A stretch of DNA of 64,000 nt from Anoplolepis gracilipes (Eukaryota > Arthropoda > Insecta > Hymenoptera > Formicidae), in NCBI RefSeq assembly GCF_047496725.1, contig NC_132978.1, positions 4,083,501-4,147,500 of the forward strand, given 5' to 3'. How positions within the stretch are numbered: position 1 is the first letter of the stretch; the number at the start of each line of letters is the position of its first letter. The position numbers and the translations under genes were made by a program. This document shows positions 47,001 to 59,495 of the stretch, piece by piece. The notes under the pieces were generated by a model, which did not search any database, had not been told where the DNA came from, and worked only from the letters and a program-made list of their open reading frames with translations.

Positions 47001-48380
47001 TTTATTATTTATTTGTTAAGTTTTATATCAAGCATCGTAAAAAATACTATAACAAAGATAACATGCTATAATTTGTATTCTATAATAATGTTATTTACAA
47101 CAATTTATATCATTTTTCTTGTTAGTTGTTTTATATTTGTCACATCTATTTCAGTGAACTTTTTAATAAATAAGCTTGTAAATTATGCAATATGCAGATG
47201 TAAGCACAATAAAAACACGTATTAATTCATGTATTAATTTATTCTTTACTGCTTACGATGTCTCGGTTATGTGAAATATTATTAATTTTGATTTTCATTA
47301 TGAAGATAGAGTATAAAATAATATTTAGCAGTGAAATTTATGTGCAGTAAACTGAAAAAAAAATTTCAATATGTGAAGAAATGACAATCGTACTTAAATA
47401 TAAAATTTCTATAATATTAGAATTATTAATTAGAATTATTCAATGAGAAAAAGTATGTAATAAATTTTTTGTTGCTTATGTATTTCATTAAATATAAAAA
47501 TCTTGCCTTCTTACTATATAAAAATTTGATACTTACAATTGCAAAACTGCTTTCTTCTCCAATAATTAGGTTTGATATCGAATGTATATTAGAAATATGA
47601 ATACATACTTACATAAAAAAATTAAATTAATAAAGACGTTTGAATGTGTCGATTATCAATATATTGATAATCAATTGGCGATTATCAATATATATTCTTA
47701 TTTTTTCTTTTCTTTTTCTAGAATATTGACAGTAATAATTAATTAATTTTAATCTGTATTACTGTTTCTTTTTTGTTAATTTTTATTGAATATCTTAAAT
47801 TAATCGAATTAATTAGATTTATACTGAAATTTAATAATTCAGATATATTAAATAAACATCAACTTTTAGATAAATCGAAGAAAATCTGTTTAAAAATTTC
47901 ACATTATTGATACATGTAAATATTTAGAAAATAATTACATATATTAGTCAGTAGTTTGAACAACTGCAATAAAATATCTATTTAAAAAAATGTACTAAAC
48001 TAATATTAATTTATAATTACGTAAAACGCGTTGATATGATTTTGAGTTTTTAAGGATTGAAAGAATAGGAAACAATTTAATTCAAATTCGTAGAATATTA
48101 AATTGTAATATAACTTAACACACAATAAATAAATAATTCATACAATAAATAAATAAATTAATACTCTAATAATTATTTTTGAATGGTAATTACAAGCGGT
48201 TATAATCAAATTTTAATTAGATAATATCAAACAGCTAATGAAAATATTGTGAGATTAACTAGCCAATAAAGTAAACTGTGAAATATAACAAAGTGAAGGA
48301 AGGGAAAGGAAGCAGATGTAATTATTATAAAATTTGTACTGGAAAATATGCTTGATGAGATAGACAAGAGTGAGTTTTAA
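41050..48380. other. CP2-CP3 intergenic DNA
   Basis: No supportable gene. It is mostly AT-rich, with CpG-richer islands near 42,180-42,430, 43,090-43,430, 43,800-44,160, 44,480-44,700 and 45,400-45,700. ORFs in these islands (for example 43,796-44,155 and 45,418-45,693) lack domains, signal peptides or splice partners. GA repeats occur near 43,106-43,143. A TGACCTTGA site (FTZ-F1 type) occurs at 44,479-44,487, far from any gene. ACAAGGTGTTTCATAA near 42,437 resembles a transposon terminus. Confidence 0.5.
47651..47672. repeat. 22-bp perfect palindrome with adjacent half copy
   Basis: GATTATCAATA followed by its exact reverse complement TATTGATAATC. A further copy of the left half, gattatcaatatata, starts at 47680 after a short spacer. 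Could be a protein binding site or simply AT-rich chance. Confidence 0.6.
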
Positions 48381-48389
48381 ATACTGATG

Positions 48390-49670
48390 CTTTATTTTAT
48401 ATAAAGTATTGTATAAATGTATAAACGCTATAAATATGTGGTATCTATCTATGGTGGTGGTGGGGTGCTAGTCGTGATCGCAAAGAAAGGGTATGACGAG
48501 GGCGGGCGGGGTCGGAAGCCGGCGGCGGCGAGCCATCTATTTACATTCATTCACTCACAAAAAAGGCTGACCTACCATAATCTACCGGTCTCACCTTTTC
48601 ACTAACATATAACACGATTATATAATATATGTGTAATTGTGTGTAAATATATACGAATACACATATATAAGTAATATGGTGTATGTGTGTGTATGTATGT
48701 GAGCGCGCGTGGCAATGTGTTCATATATATATATGTGCGAAAATAATAGATAATAGTATGTATACATATATATATAAGAAAAACATATATGTGCATGGGC
48801 GAGTATGTAATAATAATATGTATGCTTTGGGGAAAGTGCGGCGGTAAGTATAACAACATGCGGGAAGGTGCGCTCAGAAGTGCGACCAACCCAAAAGAAA
48901 AAAAAAAAAAAAAGAGAGAAATAGTAAATATGTATGTGAAGAGCAGCGGCCTTACGGATGGTGGAAGACCCAAGAGAAGAAGGACTTAGCGCCGGAGCAA
49001 CGGAAAGTGTTCAGAAAACAGAACAGATCCGGTTGATCCGACGACGAAGTACCAAAGCTTGTCCACTTGCCAGGCCCATGGCGGTGCGGCGTGACACGTG
49101 TGTGCACGGTTGACTTTGTTGCACGCGGTTGCAACTCGGAATATACGCGTGATTGAATGGTAAGTGTCGATGTACGAGAGATGGCGATGTTCCGCCGATT
49201 CGCGGGCGAAAGCTCGTCGAGAGGCGACGAGATGTTCAGGTGAGCAGAGATCAGGTGAACGCGGCACGAGTCGTTTCTTGCCTTTATCGTTGGTCTCGTA
49301 AGATGAACGGTAATTGACTAAATTTTACCCGGGTTTGTAAGCGGGTCGAGAGCGAGAGGAAGAAACAGAACGCGAAACCGCGAGTCACGAGTAGCCGAAT
49401 CTCGTTTGTTGTCATCCCCGGGAGAATCCGACCCGACCACGACGCGACCGTCTATCGAATTGCGCTTCGTCGATTTTTTCCGCGTTTTTTCATGCGTGTG
49501 ATTCCGAGTGATCTATCGATCATATCACTGGCGCCAGACGCGCTCCGACCATGTTCCAAGACTGGACGAAGCTTTGGGAAGAAGACGTTGAGCGCGTTTG
49601 AGGATCGTTCAAGACCGGTAAGTGACTGTGGTAGGTTTGCCGCCGTCGCCGAGCCGAGATCGCTGGGGTC
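48390..49670. other. CP3 downstream GC-rich region
   Basis: GC-richer DNA with a GGCGGGCGGGG patch near 48,500 and an A-run at 48,898-48,913. No coding unit supported. It may be a long CP3 3' UTR: the nearest minus-strand AATAAA after the CP3 stop appears only near 48,389-48,394, about 1.3 kb downstream. That would be unusually long compared with CP1, so the 3' end of CP3 is uncertain. Confidence 0.35.
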
Positions 49671-49679
49671 TTAAAACGT

Positions 49680-52600
49680 CTACGCCCATTTGCCAATGGG
49701 TGCCGGGATGACGGCTCCATGGGCGCCGAGTCCGGCATGGATGGCGCCAGACGGTCCGTTGATCACAGCAACTCCGGCATCACCACCACCGAGAGCGCCA
49801 TATCCACCAATTCCAGCACCACCACCGATGACAGCAATGGCACCAGGGCCAGCGAGTCCGGCACCTCCAAGGCCGAGTCCACCTGAATCAAGACATTATT
49901 AGAAGAAGGCTTAAATATATTTAGTTGGTAGGTTAGGTAGGAAAAAAAATGAAAAAAGGAACTATTAAAGATTAACTTCTAAAATATATTAACAGTAATG
50001 TAATGCAGTTTGTTTATATTATCGGTAAAATTTACCTCCTCCAAGAAGGGCAGCGCCACCACCGGGTGCGGCATTAGCAGCAGCTCCAGAGCTTCCATCA
50101 TCACCGTTGATGCCACCAGATCCGGCGAAGAAGGCAACACCACCGTAGCTAGGTCCAACGAGGTTAGCAGTAGCCTGGGACGGTCCAACGAGGGTGGCGG
50201 TTCCCTGAGACGGTCCAACGAGGGTGGATGGTCCAGCAGCGGGTCCTACAAGACTGGCTGGTCCAGTGCGAGGTCCACCAACGGATTTGGCGCCCTCCTG
50301 AGGTCCTACGAGGTCAGATGGTCCGGTCTGGGGTCCTACGTTGGCCTTGGGTCCCTCAGCGGGTCCAATGTCGGACCTACCACCGATGACTCCTGCAAAA
50401 AAAGTGAGCGATCATTCAACGTCGACATGTCTTGCATCGTCGGCGATAAAAATGAGGACTTGGATATTCAACTACGCACCACCAGAGACAATTTGTTGAA
50501 TTCCAGCAGCACCAGCCGCCGCCGCCGCACCAGCAGCATAGCTGGCACCAAGACCACCAGATCCCAAGCTGGAGGCACCACCCTGGAGGGAGGCGGCGGT
50601 TCCAGCACCAGCGGCGAGTCCACCGGTCAGACCGGCACCACCGTGACCCAGACGTCCGTGTCCGGTGATGGCTAAACCGCCCAAACCGCCATGGGCGATT
50701 CCGGCACGGGCCGTCGCGACCGCTAAGCAGGCGAACACAATCTGCAAGAAAGGTACGATATGATTTTCATTGAATTGCGTGATCGGATATTCGATCAAGA
50801 CCTTTAAAATTTAAGAACGTCAGACGATGAATATTACATGATTTACGGAAGTATTGCGTGCGCACGTCGTTGAGTAGCTATCGCCATTACGGATCTAGAT
50901 TTCCATTGGCTTGGCGCCGATTACCGGACACGAGCAACATAAATCGCGGCTTTCACTTTTGATTTCCGCGAGTGTCGGCTCGGGATCGTTCGCGAAAAAA
51001 CTTCGAAACGACGGAAACGATATCGCGTGAGAGGAAGTTTCTAAATGATCTCTTCAAGATGATCTCTCGAAAATCTCTCATCGGCGTTGGATTCGTGCAT
51101 TCGCGTCGTGTTGCAAAATGCAGCGAAAAATGCGCGCAAATGCATTAAATGACGAGATGAAATATCCGTAACTGTTCGTCGTAACGTTTCGTAATCGACT
51201 TGATAGCGCGCTACGATTTTCCTCTCCTCTCTCTTGCACATATATCAGTTACCCTAGTCACCACACCTAATGACCGTATTAGGAAAAGAAACTCTTCCAA
51301 GGTATCCGCTAATAGGCAGTTGCACGCGCAACGCGCGTATCGTCGAATCGTAGAAAAAGTGCAGTCGCGATTGCATAAAATCCGCGCTAGCGAGTTAATA
51401 CGAATCAACTGATACAGGATATTTCACGAGGTTTATAATTAACCGACTGATTAAATTTGATTTTATTTGACAAAATTAATTCATCGAGATTAATTAAAAT
51501 ATTAAAATTCATAATTTTTTTATTAATCGTGGAATTTCGAAAACTTCCAAAGAATTTTTAGAAAAACATGAGATTCCGATATAAATCGAACGTATCGGCT
51601 GCGATTACGTCACATCTCGCGAGATACGTTTGAATTCGTAATGCTTTGCGGTACGTAATACGGGAAGTGGCGTTTAGAAAGGAAATGTTTCACGCGCCCG
51701 AGCAATCGACCGATTAGATATATCGGCGCTGTTACCATACGTAAGCAATATTTCGCGATCGCGTGCGATCGAGAGTGGCATTAGACGACGGCGTGTGTCA
51801 CGCCCGGTTGGAGACCGTTGCGAACTTAAATGGCACCGCGGCCTGGAATTATGCATATCTAACGACTTCGCGAAACTTTCACATCCGCGGAACGTAAACG
51901 AACCGACTATCACCTCGGCCGCGGCTCGTGTGACGTGGTCGACCGAGCGTTCCCGCGACCTCGCGATCGGAAAAGGATCGATCGTGTGCCGATTTCAAAA
52001 TCGCCCGTGCGACCGAGTCGCTCGCTCCGTCGCTTCCGTCGACATTTGCCAAGACATTGCGAGATAACTTGTCTATCGCAATGCAACAAAAATATCGACA
52101 ATATTACCGATAATTACAATAATTAATGGGAACATCAAACGATTAACACGCATTATATTTTCAGAGGATAAACATGGGGAACGCAACGATGTTATGAATT
52201 TGACAAATGTTACGGATGCAAAACGATGCGGGGAAAGTAAGAACGTAGAGAGATGCGTATGAATGATCGGCGAATTTGTGAATGAAGATGCAACGCGAAT
52301 AGAACCGGTCTGCTTACTCAATAATGATGATGATGATGATGATGATGCTACGACAACCGGTTTCGTCGAGAGCAGTCGGCGCGCGATGCGGTAAGATTTC
52401 TTTGTTTTATGAATGAAAGTCGTGCCAGTTTGTCTGTTTGCGTTCGTCGGAAGAAATCGCGAGAGTATCCCAACCGTGACATTGAATCATCGCGGTCGCA
52501 GTAAGAAACGAAGAAATGCAACGGTATAACGGAGACGTATTAATAGACGTGAATATATATATATATTATTGATTCGAATCAAAACTTTCAAACTTATAAA

Positions 52601-53336
52601 ACAATTGCATTTATCTTTCGCTTACAGATTCTCTGTTGAACTCTAAATGCAATCTCGTATTAATTCTATTTCTGGTTTGAATTTAACCCTTATTCCATAC
52701 TGCTGTTTTTAGCACCTTCTCACCGTACAAGTGGATTAGCGTATTTACGGTAACTTTATTATTAATATATAAGTGTTTTAAAGAATCTGAAAAAAATTTA
52801 AATACCTTCTTTGATCCCTCTAAATATATATATATATATAAAGATTAAAGTAATAAATTTGAAAAATAATTTGCTTATTAATAATTTGCTATTGACGCTG
52901 TTAGAAAACTCACGGACAATAATTTACCAGTATGGAATAAGGGTTAATTAAGAAACGTCAGAATGAGACATTTAACAAACCAACATAAATAAAAAAAAAA
53001 CTTTCAGACAAAATTATTAACAGAAAATTAACGAGTAATATTAAGAAAGAGAATTTAAAGATCGTTCAAAGTTTTAAAATTGACACTATTATATTTATTC
53101 ACGGTAGTGAATAAAAACAATCCGATCAATATACTGACTCCGGAAAAAACACATGATTTTCAAATAAAATTACCGAGAAACTGTTTATTTGTCAGAGCAA
53201 AAAAGACGCGAGCGAGAATACGTGTAAGCAGCAAAAACTAATATAATCCAATCGAGAGCGCAAAGAGATTACAAGTTAAACACCTCGCGAACACCTCACC
53301 AACCCCAAGCCATAAAATACTCACAAAGGCCTTCAT
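49680..53336 (-). CDS. Secreted Gly/Ala/Pro-rich cuticular-type protein CP3
   Basis: Four exons: 53336-53325 (MKAF, donor GTGAGT), 50741-50480 (acceptor TTGCAG, donor GTGCGT), 50392-50036 (acceptor TTTGCAG, donor GTAAAT) and 49882-49680 (acceptor ATTCAG), giving 277 aa. MKAFIVFACLAVATA is the signal peptide. The mature protein has a Gly/Ala/His-rich N-terminal third (GGLGGLAITGHGRLGHGG, then AAGAAAAAGAAG). A central block of GPxxGPSxLVGP repeats follows (for example GPASLVGPAAGPSTLVGPSQ), less hydrophobic and with more Ser, Thr and Gln than CP1 and CP2. It ends in a Gly-rich part with GPSGAIHAGLGAHG. Intron 1 is about 2.6 kb and CpG-rich and contains a piggyBac-like MITE. All three later introns are phase 1 and split Gly codons. 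Clear paralogue of CP1 and CP2. Confidence 0.85.
52324..52348. repeat. (ATG)n microsatellite in CP3 intron 1
   Basis: Perfect TGA/ATG triplet run. Confidence 0.9.
52683..52947. mobile_element. piggyBac-like MITE with TTAA target duplication
   Basis: The 16-bp terminal repeats CCCTTATTCCATACTG (52687-52702) and its exact inverse (52928-52943) are bounded by TTAA on both sides (52683-52686 and 52944-52947). TTAA target use and CCC...GGG ends are characteristic of piggyBac. The 257-bp element has no ORF and is non-autonomous. It sits in intron 1 of CP3. Confidence 0.9.
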
Positions 53337-53373
53337 GTTTGGTGTGTGTATTGGGCTGGTAGTCCGGTGAATG

Positions 53374-53406
53374 ACTGACTTGGGCCGGGTCGGCGGGCTT
53401 TATATA
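53374..53406 (-). promoter_or_regulatory. TATA box and TCAGT initiator of CP3
   Basis: On the minus strand, TATATAAA (53406-53399) is followed about 30 bases later by TCAGT (53378-53374), the optimal arthropod core-promoter spacing. The predicted 5' UTR before the ATG at 53336 is about 40 bases. This is the best promoter in the window. Confidence 0.75.
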
Positions 53407-54807
53407 CGCCTAACTCTACTCTGGACACGCTCCACAATCACCATCCTTTCGAAAGCAAGCAAGGCGCTCCACCACCCTCTCCTCCAGAAAAACTATAATC
53501 CACGCGGGGCCCCCGGAGCGGCCGTCGCAAGCGATAATCCCACCGCCTGGTTTGAGGGCGAAGGGGTCCCCCGTTTAACGGCAACGATGTGGATAGAGAT
53601 TGCCGTCGTAAGTTGTATCTACACGTCTAATACGGAGCAGCCTCCTACTCTCCTCTCCTCTCCTCTCTGCCCCCTTAGATCGGTGTGGACTACACGCTCG
53701 ACTTGTACGCCGCACCAAGTGCAACCGAGCACCACCCGGGTTACATGGTCACCTACGATACAACTCTCTTTCTTGCAGGCGTGGTGCACGCGAGCAGTGC
53801 ACGGCTCGCACAGTTAGTGGCTCGAGCAACACGGAATCTTTCCTGGCAATGATAGACGACGCAGGTGCAGTACCGATAACGAACATCAGTAACGCCGGAT
53901 AATCGTCACTTTAACTAATTGAACTCTCTCGTGATGCATCGATGTCCGGCAATCGCGAAATAAAGCTACGCGGGCTTTTAGATGATGAAAGCAGACGTCT
54001 TCCATTGAAGTGTTTTCATGGGGATTTCATGACAGTCTCCGTGATGTTTTCGAGAAAATCAAAAACAAACAGTATATCTTTGTGTATTATAATAATGAGT
54101 ATAAGATTTAGAAAAATAAGATAACCGAAAAAGAAGTATAAAAGTAGAAAAGAAGTTTAAATACATAATTATATCAATTAATATAAAAAATTATTACAAC
54201 ATTTTGTGATAAAGAACGTTTTGTACGGTTTCTTCTTATTTTGTTGCAATTTTAATGCTAAAAAAAACTGGAAAAGACTTAGATTTAGTAGAGTCACGAT
54301 TGGTGAAAATAACGTCCTGACCTCAGAGTCACGATAAATCCTCGGATAATGCCCTTATTTCAACAACACTCGCTTTAAAATAAGCCGATTCTTGGCTTTT
54401 GATTTTTTTGTACCTTCATTCAGAATGCAGAGTGCTTTCTGCAAAAAATATAAAAGTCAAGACAAAACGTTCGAATAGTCGCAAGTTATTACTATTCATA
54501 GAAACCGCCATCTCCATGCGCAGCATCCGAATAAAAATCACAGTAACGTGAACCAAAGTTTACATTCGGACATGAACGGCTGTCACGCGAAAAGTTTGTC
54601 TCCGTCTGGAAAAATCAGAAGGAAAGGGGATCCAAGGATGGCAAAGCGCAATCCTGATTACGGTCCGCTCATTATGTTAGAAATGAAACGCTCGCATCGT
54701 GAAGGAGTTTCACGTTTGGCGCGAATGCTGAAACGTTCTAAAGAGTTGGAATTACGGGTCGTTAAATGGCTTTAAGAGACCTGAATTCTTTTCTAAATAG
54801 ATTGCCT

Positions 54808-54842
<35 letters not shown>

Positions 54843-54857
54843 TGCTGCTGCTGCTGC
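54808..54857. repeat. (CCG)n followed by (CTG)n
   Basis: About eleven CCG units pass directly into five CTG units. On the minus strand one frame reads poly-Ala, but it is preceded by two TAA stops within a few codons, so it is not supported as coding. Confidence 0.9.
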
Positions 54858-57038
54858 AGCTCTCTGTCGCTTGTTACTTATTACCTCAACCCGTTAATTC
54901 CAGCTGAAAGCTGGAAATAAGATGGCAAAACCTAAGGCCTAAAGAATTGTCTGCTATTGTGAGCGATTGAATTACGATCACCGTATAGTATACTCGACAA
55001 TCTGATCTATCATTTTCGAATTGCATTAGCCAATTACAGCTCTTATCTCAAAAGGCTTGCAGGCGTCATTTTATGGCTGTATCAGCTGATTTCATTTTTA
55101 CTTATTATTTCTGTGGCACACGTAAAAATATCATCGATGTTAATATCATATTATATCTATAATATTTTATTTTAATAACTGGATATATTTTATAGAAACA
55201 TTAATATTAATAATATTACAAATAACATTATTATATTACATATTATTATTTAATAATAATAATATTATAAAAATATTAATAATATTACAAATAATTATGT
55301 GACAGTTTGCACATTAAGAATATTGATGAATACAAAATGAAATAGAAATATACACACGTGCATGATAAACTTAAAAGGGCGTTAAAAACTGTTTACATTT
55401 ATAAACGTGTAGTTGAGATATAATAATCTATAATGATTAGATTCTTAATTATCGCATACCATATGTTTAACGCTTCTCTCATAAACTTTCTTTTTTTTGA
55501 CGTAGACTTTCCATAACTCGACGCGTATGTAACAGGAACGATGAGCGATTGCGATTGCGAGCAATTTCAACCTTAAAATTGTTAAGGTCCGACGCGTCGA
55601 AACGTAACGCGACTAATTGCATCCCAATTAATTAGTTTTCGGTTTCGCGCGATGCCCCGTTTATCATACTAGCCGCGACTTTTCCGGCACGCGCGAAGTG
55701 AAAGCCATTATATTATTTGGCCGACCGCGAAAAATGTCGATCTATTCGCGAAAGTCGCCCGCGTCCTGTATCTTTTCTCGTTCAACACCGACCGGTTTTG
55801 AACATGTGTATGTATAAACGCGACTCATGACAGTCGCAGTTGGTTGTTTTCAGTCTCCGAAAATCCTTCAAACGAGCCGACGACTCGCGCGAATGTTAAT
55901 TGTCCTATTAGCTGATTAATCGCGCAATTACTTAATCAGCAGCGAGCGATCGTGTCAACCCTTTTTTTTCGTCACTGATTAACAATGGGCTTCGTTTGCA
56001 ACGATCAAGGAAACGAATTCCGTAATTATCGCGCAATTATTCCCGAGCCTTTCGATTCAACTCGTGATTTTGCTGAATCCTATGGAATAATTATTAACCC
56101 GTTGTTTTCTCCCTCTCGTTGAAACACGAATATTTCTACTGCTCGATCGAGGGGTATTTACGCAATCTCGCGTTTTATGCTTTTGGAATCGCGTTCGAGA
56201 ATTCAGTTCCGCGCCCCCATTTTGAATTATTGAACGTTTTTCACGGATCGATAGAGCATCGATTGGCTCGCGTGGCCAATATTCCTAGATACATTTCTGT
56301 GATAAAGCGACTTTCTCGGCGACATGCAGACCCGATATGTCCGTGAATTGAGTTGAAATGGAGGTGCCGCGATTTGAATGGGGTCGCGAGATAGAATTAT
56401 TTCATATTAAAATTTTATTTCATCGACGAAGCTTTATTTAATAACATGATCTGTATGCATTCGAGAGGATCGCAGAAATAAAAAATAATTTAACATCTTG
56501 TTGCAATATCGTTCTGAAAGTCTGTAATTATTTATTACGTAATAACAGAATATGAATAATACTCAAGGCATTAAAACTCACAAATATGTACGTGATATTT
56601 TCATATCAAATTATTTATTTGAGAAAATGTCAATAATATTAGCCAATTGCTGTACGTCAAGTTATTACTTTCTTTCTTCGTGACGTTGGATTTTAAAGAC
56701 AAGCCTACAATATGTAATTTATATTAATTTATATATTCCTTCTTTGACATTTTTCACACGTAATTCATTTTTTCTAATTTTTATTTGTTTGTATTTATTC
56801 CTCCTCATTTTGTATTTATTTGTTTTATCTCCTTTATGGTAGATCAACATGTATAAGTATTCTAAAAAGCATAAACACGCATGTTACATTGCTAGATAAT
56901 TTTCTGAATTTATTTTTGCTTTTTCTACTAATATCTCTTTTATCTATACAATTCTACAAAGTTAATTATCTACCGTAAAATTCGTAATTATGACGTACAT
57001 TCTTTTCGCGAAGCGTTACGCAGATACATATACATACT

Positions 57039-57041
<3 letters not shown>

Positions 57042-57111
<70 letters not shown>
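57042..57111. repeat. (CT)n microsatellite
   Basis: A perfect CT tract of about 70 bases. It generates a Ser/Leu pseudo-frame. Confidence 0.95.
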
Positions 57112-57116
<5 letters not shown>

Positions 57117-57229
57117 TGTTCCTCCATCTATCTTATCTATATTACATATTTATTTATTCAAATCAGAAATTGCAATATCTCGTGCGATACAGTCGCTGTA
57201 TGCAGGCTTACGTATTCCATCTCGATATA

Positions 57230-57620
57230 TCCCTGCCGGCTCAATTTTCACGAAGAATACTCCTCGCCTAGGGTGGCGACCCCCACACGCATACGCACAC
57301 GCGTCGAAGTCTCCGCAACATTGCGTTTGCAAAACGACGCCGCGACCTCACGCCGCGCCGTGTCGCCGCGCGTCGCTGAGCGCGCGTTCTGCGCTTTTGC
57401 ACCAATTTTTACATAACACGAGGATGTGAAACTAGAGAAATTTTATTCATGAAACAGCACGAACGGCACACAAGCACGGGATCTATGGGAAAATTTCTTT
57501 CTATGTAATGTAATGTGATAGCGTGGGCGTTACCGAAACGACTCGTCGATGATGCGCAATCCGGTAACACCTTATCATCGGTCTATAACCAGCCTAAATC
57601 GCTCGATCAGTGATTCAGCG
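57230..57620. other. CpG-rich island
   Basis: Dense CpG sequence (for example cgccgcgccgtgtcgccgcg) in AT-rich surroundings, unlike its neighbours. No ORF of note. Candidate promoter or enhancer for a gene outside the annotated set. Confidence 0.3.
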
Positions 57621-59495
57621 AACCATAATTTAAAAAAAAATTTGCGTGATCCAAACAAATTGTTTGAATAATTCGAATTTGTGTCTATTTCACTTTCTGA
57701 TAATTTGAGCGGAATTAATCGATGCGGATATAAATTTCCGAAACCGTACGTAAAAATATTCTTTTTGATGAATTATTTTTACAATAGACAACGCAATCAT
57801 TACAAAAGTATAATTAAGTATATACCGTAATTAGGTTTAGTTGGCTAACAATAAGTGGATTTAACACAAGTCTAATCAATTATCGGTTCATTGATTGAAA
57901 TTATAACGCCCTGATTGTGAGTATCCAAGATTACTCTAAATTTATTAGGTTATTAGGTTTGAACATGTATTGTATTTCAATTTCGCTGTAACATTAGAGT
58001 GATCCATTTCCTGACCATATTATTCGACATATCAAAATAACACTACACATACGCGACTATATATTCTGTACATACTGTTTCAGTAATGATCTAATTTGCA
58101 AAACGCTTTCGCAACAAGCTATGAAATAAGAAAAGCATTGCGTACAACGCTATATGTTTAATTATACTGTTTACTGCGTTATATTGAGGTCAAGTGAGTC
58201 TGTAATTAATATAAGTTCGATTTATAAGTAGATATTATCGACATCTTTATACATGTATTTTTAAATTTAAAATATTTAACTCAAGTGCAAAGCGCACAAA
58301 TATTGTTGCAAACAATATTTGTTTTATGAAATTTATAATAACAAATAATATATGATATAGATACGTTCAAAAAAATAAAATTATATAACTGATATTAAAA
58401 AAAAAAAAAACGTACTTCCTATTAAAATTTGCGATCATCAAAATTTTCTTATGTCAGCATTTTAATTATTCTGACTCAGCTATTCCTTTCTTATTGACAT
58501 AATATGCGAATGAATTTGCAGTACAAGTATAATTCCAATTTCTGTCAATTATTATAATATGAAGCGCAATACAATATAAGAGAACAATTAACCGCAGTAC
58601 TTCAACACGCGCAATGTCCCTTTAATGTGCTAACTTTAATTGATTCAAGACTAATTTGAAACTTCGATCACTTTAATTCTAGTACGTTTGCTTCGCGCTT
58701 CGATAGCTTTCTATTCTGTTTAAACTAAAGTACATTTATTCAATTAAATTCGAAATTAAAATTATTAAACAATAAACATTGCATTAAGTAATCATATATA
58801 TATATTTCAATTATTAATAAATTGAAGAGTATTATAAAGAGAGTAATATGTTATTTCAAAATTTCCAGTTAAAGTATTGAAAAATGCGTACATCGTGCTT
58901 TTGTCGCGTTTAAAAAACTACTCCGTGATTTTTTTTAAGGTAACATTTTTTTCACATCATTTAAGCTTGGTGCGTGCTTCAGGTTTTATGGTAGTGGTTT
59001 AAAATTTAAGTGTAAATTAAATTTTATCAACCGACAACAACGCGATCATTCGCCCGTTTTAACGTTAAGAGCTGCCCTGTAAGCTGCACTTAAGTTTTAA
59101 GTAAAGACCTTGTAACTCATTTCTACCGAGCGCACCATTATTATACCTTCAGTCACGTAGATATCATTACTATCGCTGTATTCTCTTTTTAAGTATAAAT
59201 TTCTGACGAAATCGCTAGATGCTTAAATTAACCTTCGCGAACTTTATATCAATTTATGCGATAGATTATAATTTTAAAATATTACTTCGTTACATACATA
59301 TGTTCTGTATGAAATAGAGAAAAGTAGCGTGCTGCGATATATTGTAATAATAAAAAGGGTGTGTAAGTATATAAAAGAAAATAATTTGAAATCGAAAATA
59401 TTTTTAAAATACGCTAATATTAATATATACGTAAAGTTTTTCCTACTCTATTATAAATATAGTTAATATAAAATAATAATTTATTTATATATTAA

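Larger units (their letters stand above)
53410..57410. other. CP3 upstream and distal intergenic DNA
   Basis: CpG-rich near 53,410-53,900 and 55,500-56,400, AT-rich elsewhere. Open frames at 53,371-53,817 and 54,548-54,775 show no domain, signal peptide or splice support. Cis-regulatory sequence for CP3 is likely in the first few hundred bases. I see no gene. Confidence 0.45.

Noticed and set aside
50010..50675. 221-aa plus-strand ORF, the longest in the window
   Set aside because: It lies antisense across the CP3 exons and introns. It is Ser/Gly/Arg-rich because it mirrors Gly/Pro codons, and it reads through CP3 splice sites.
53371..53817. 148-aa ORF next to the CP3 promoter
   Set aside because: It overlaps the CP3 core promoter and 5' UTR, has no recognisable domain, and is probably chance in GC-rich DNA.
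54841..54870. Possible poly-Ala or poly-Gln coding tract from (CAG)n(CGG)n on the minus strand
   Set aside because: Stops lie immediately upstream in the poly-Ala frame and no flanking exon was found.
56990..57271. 93-aa ORF with SLSLSL
   Set aside because: Translation of a CT microsatellite.
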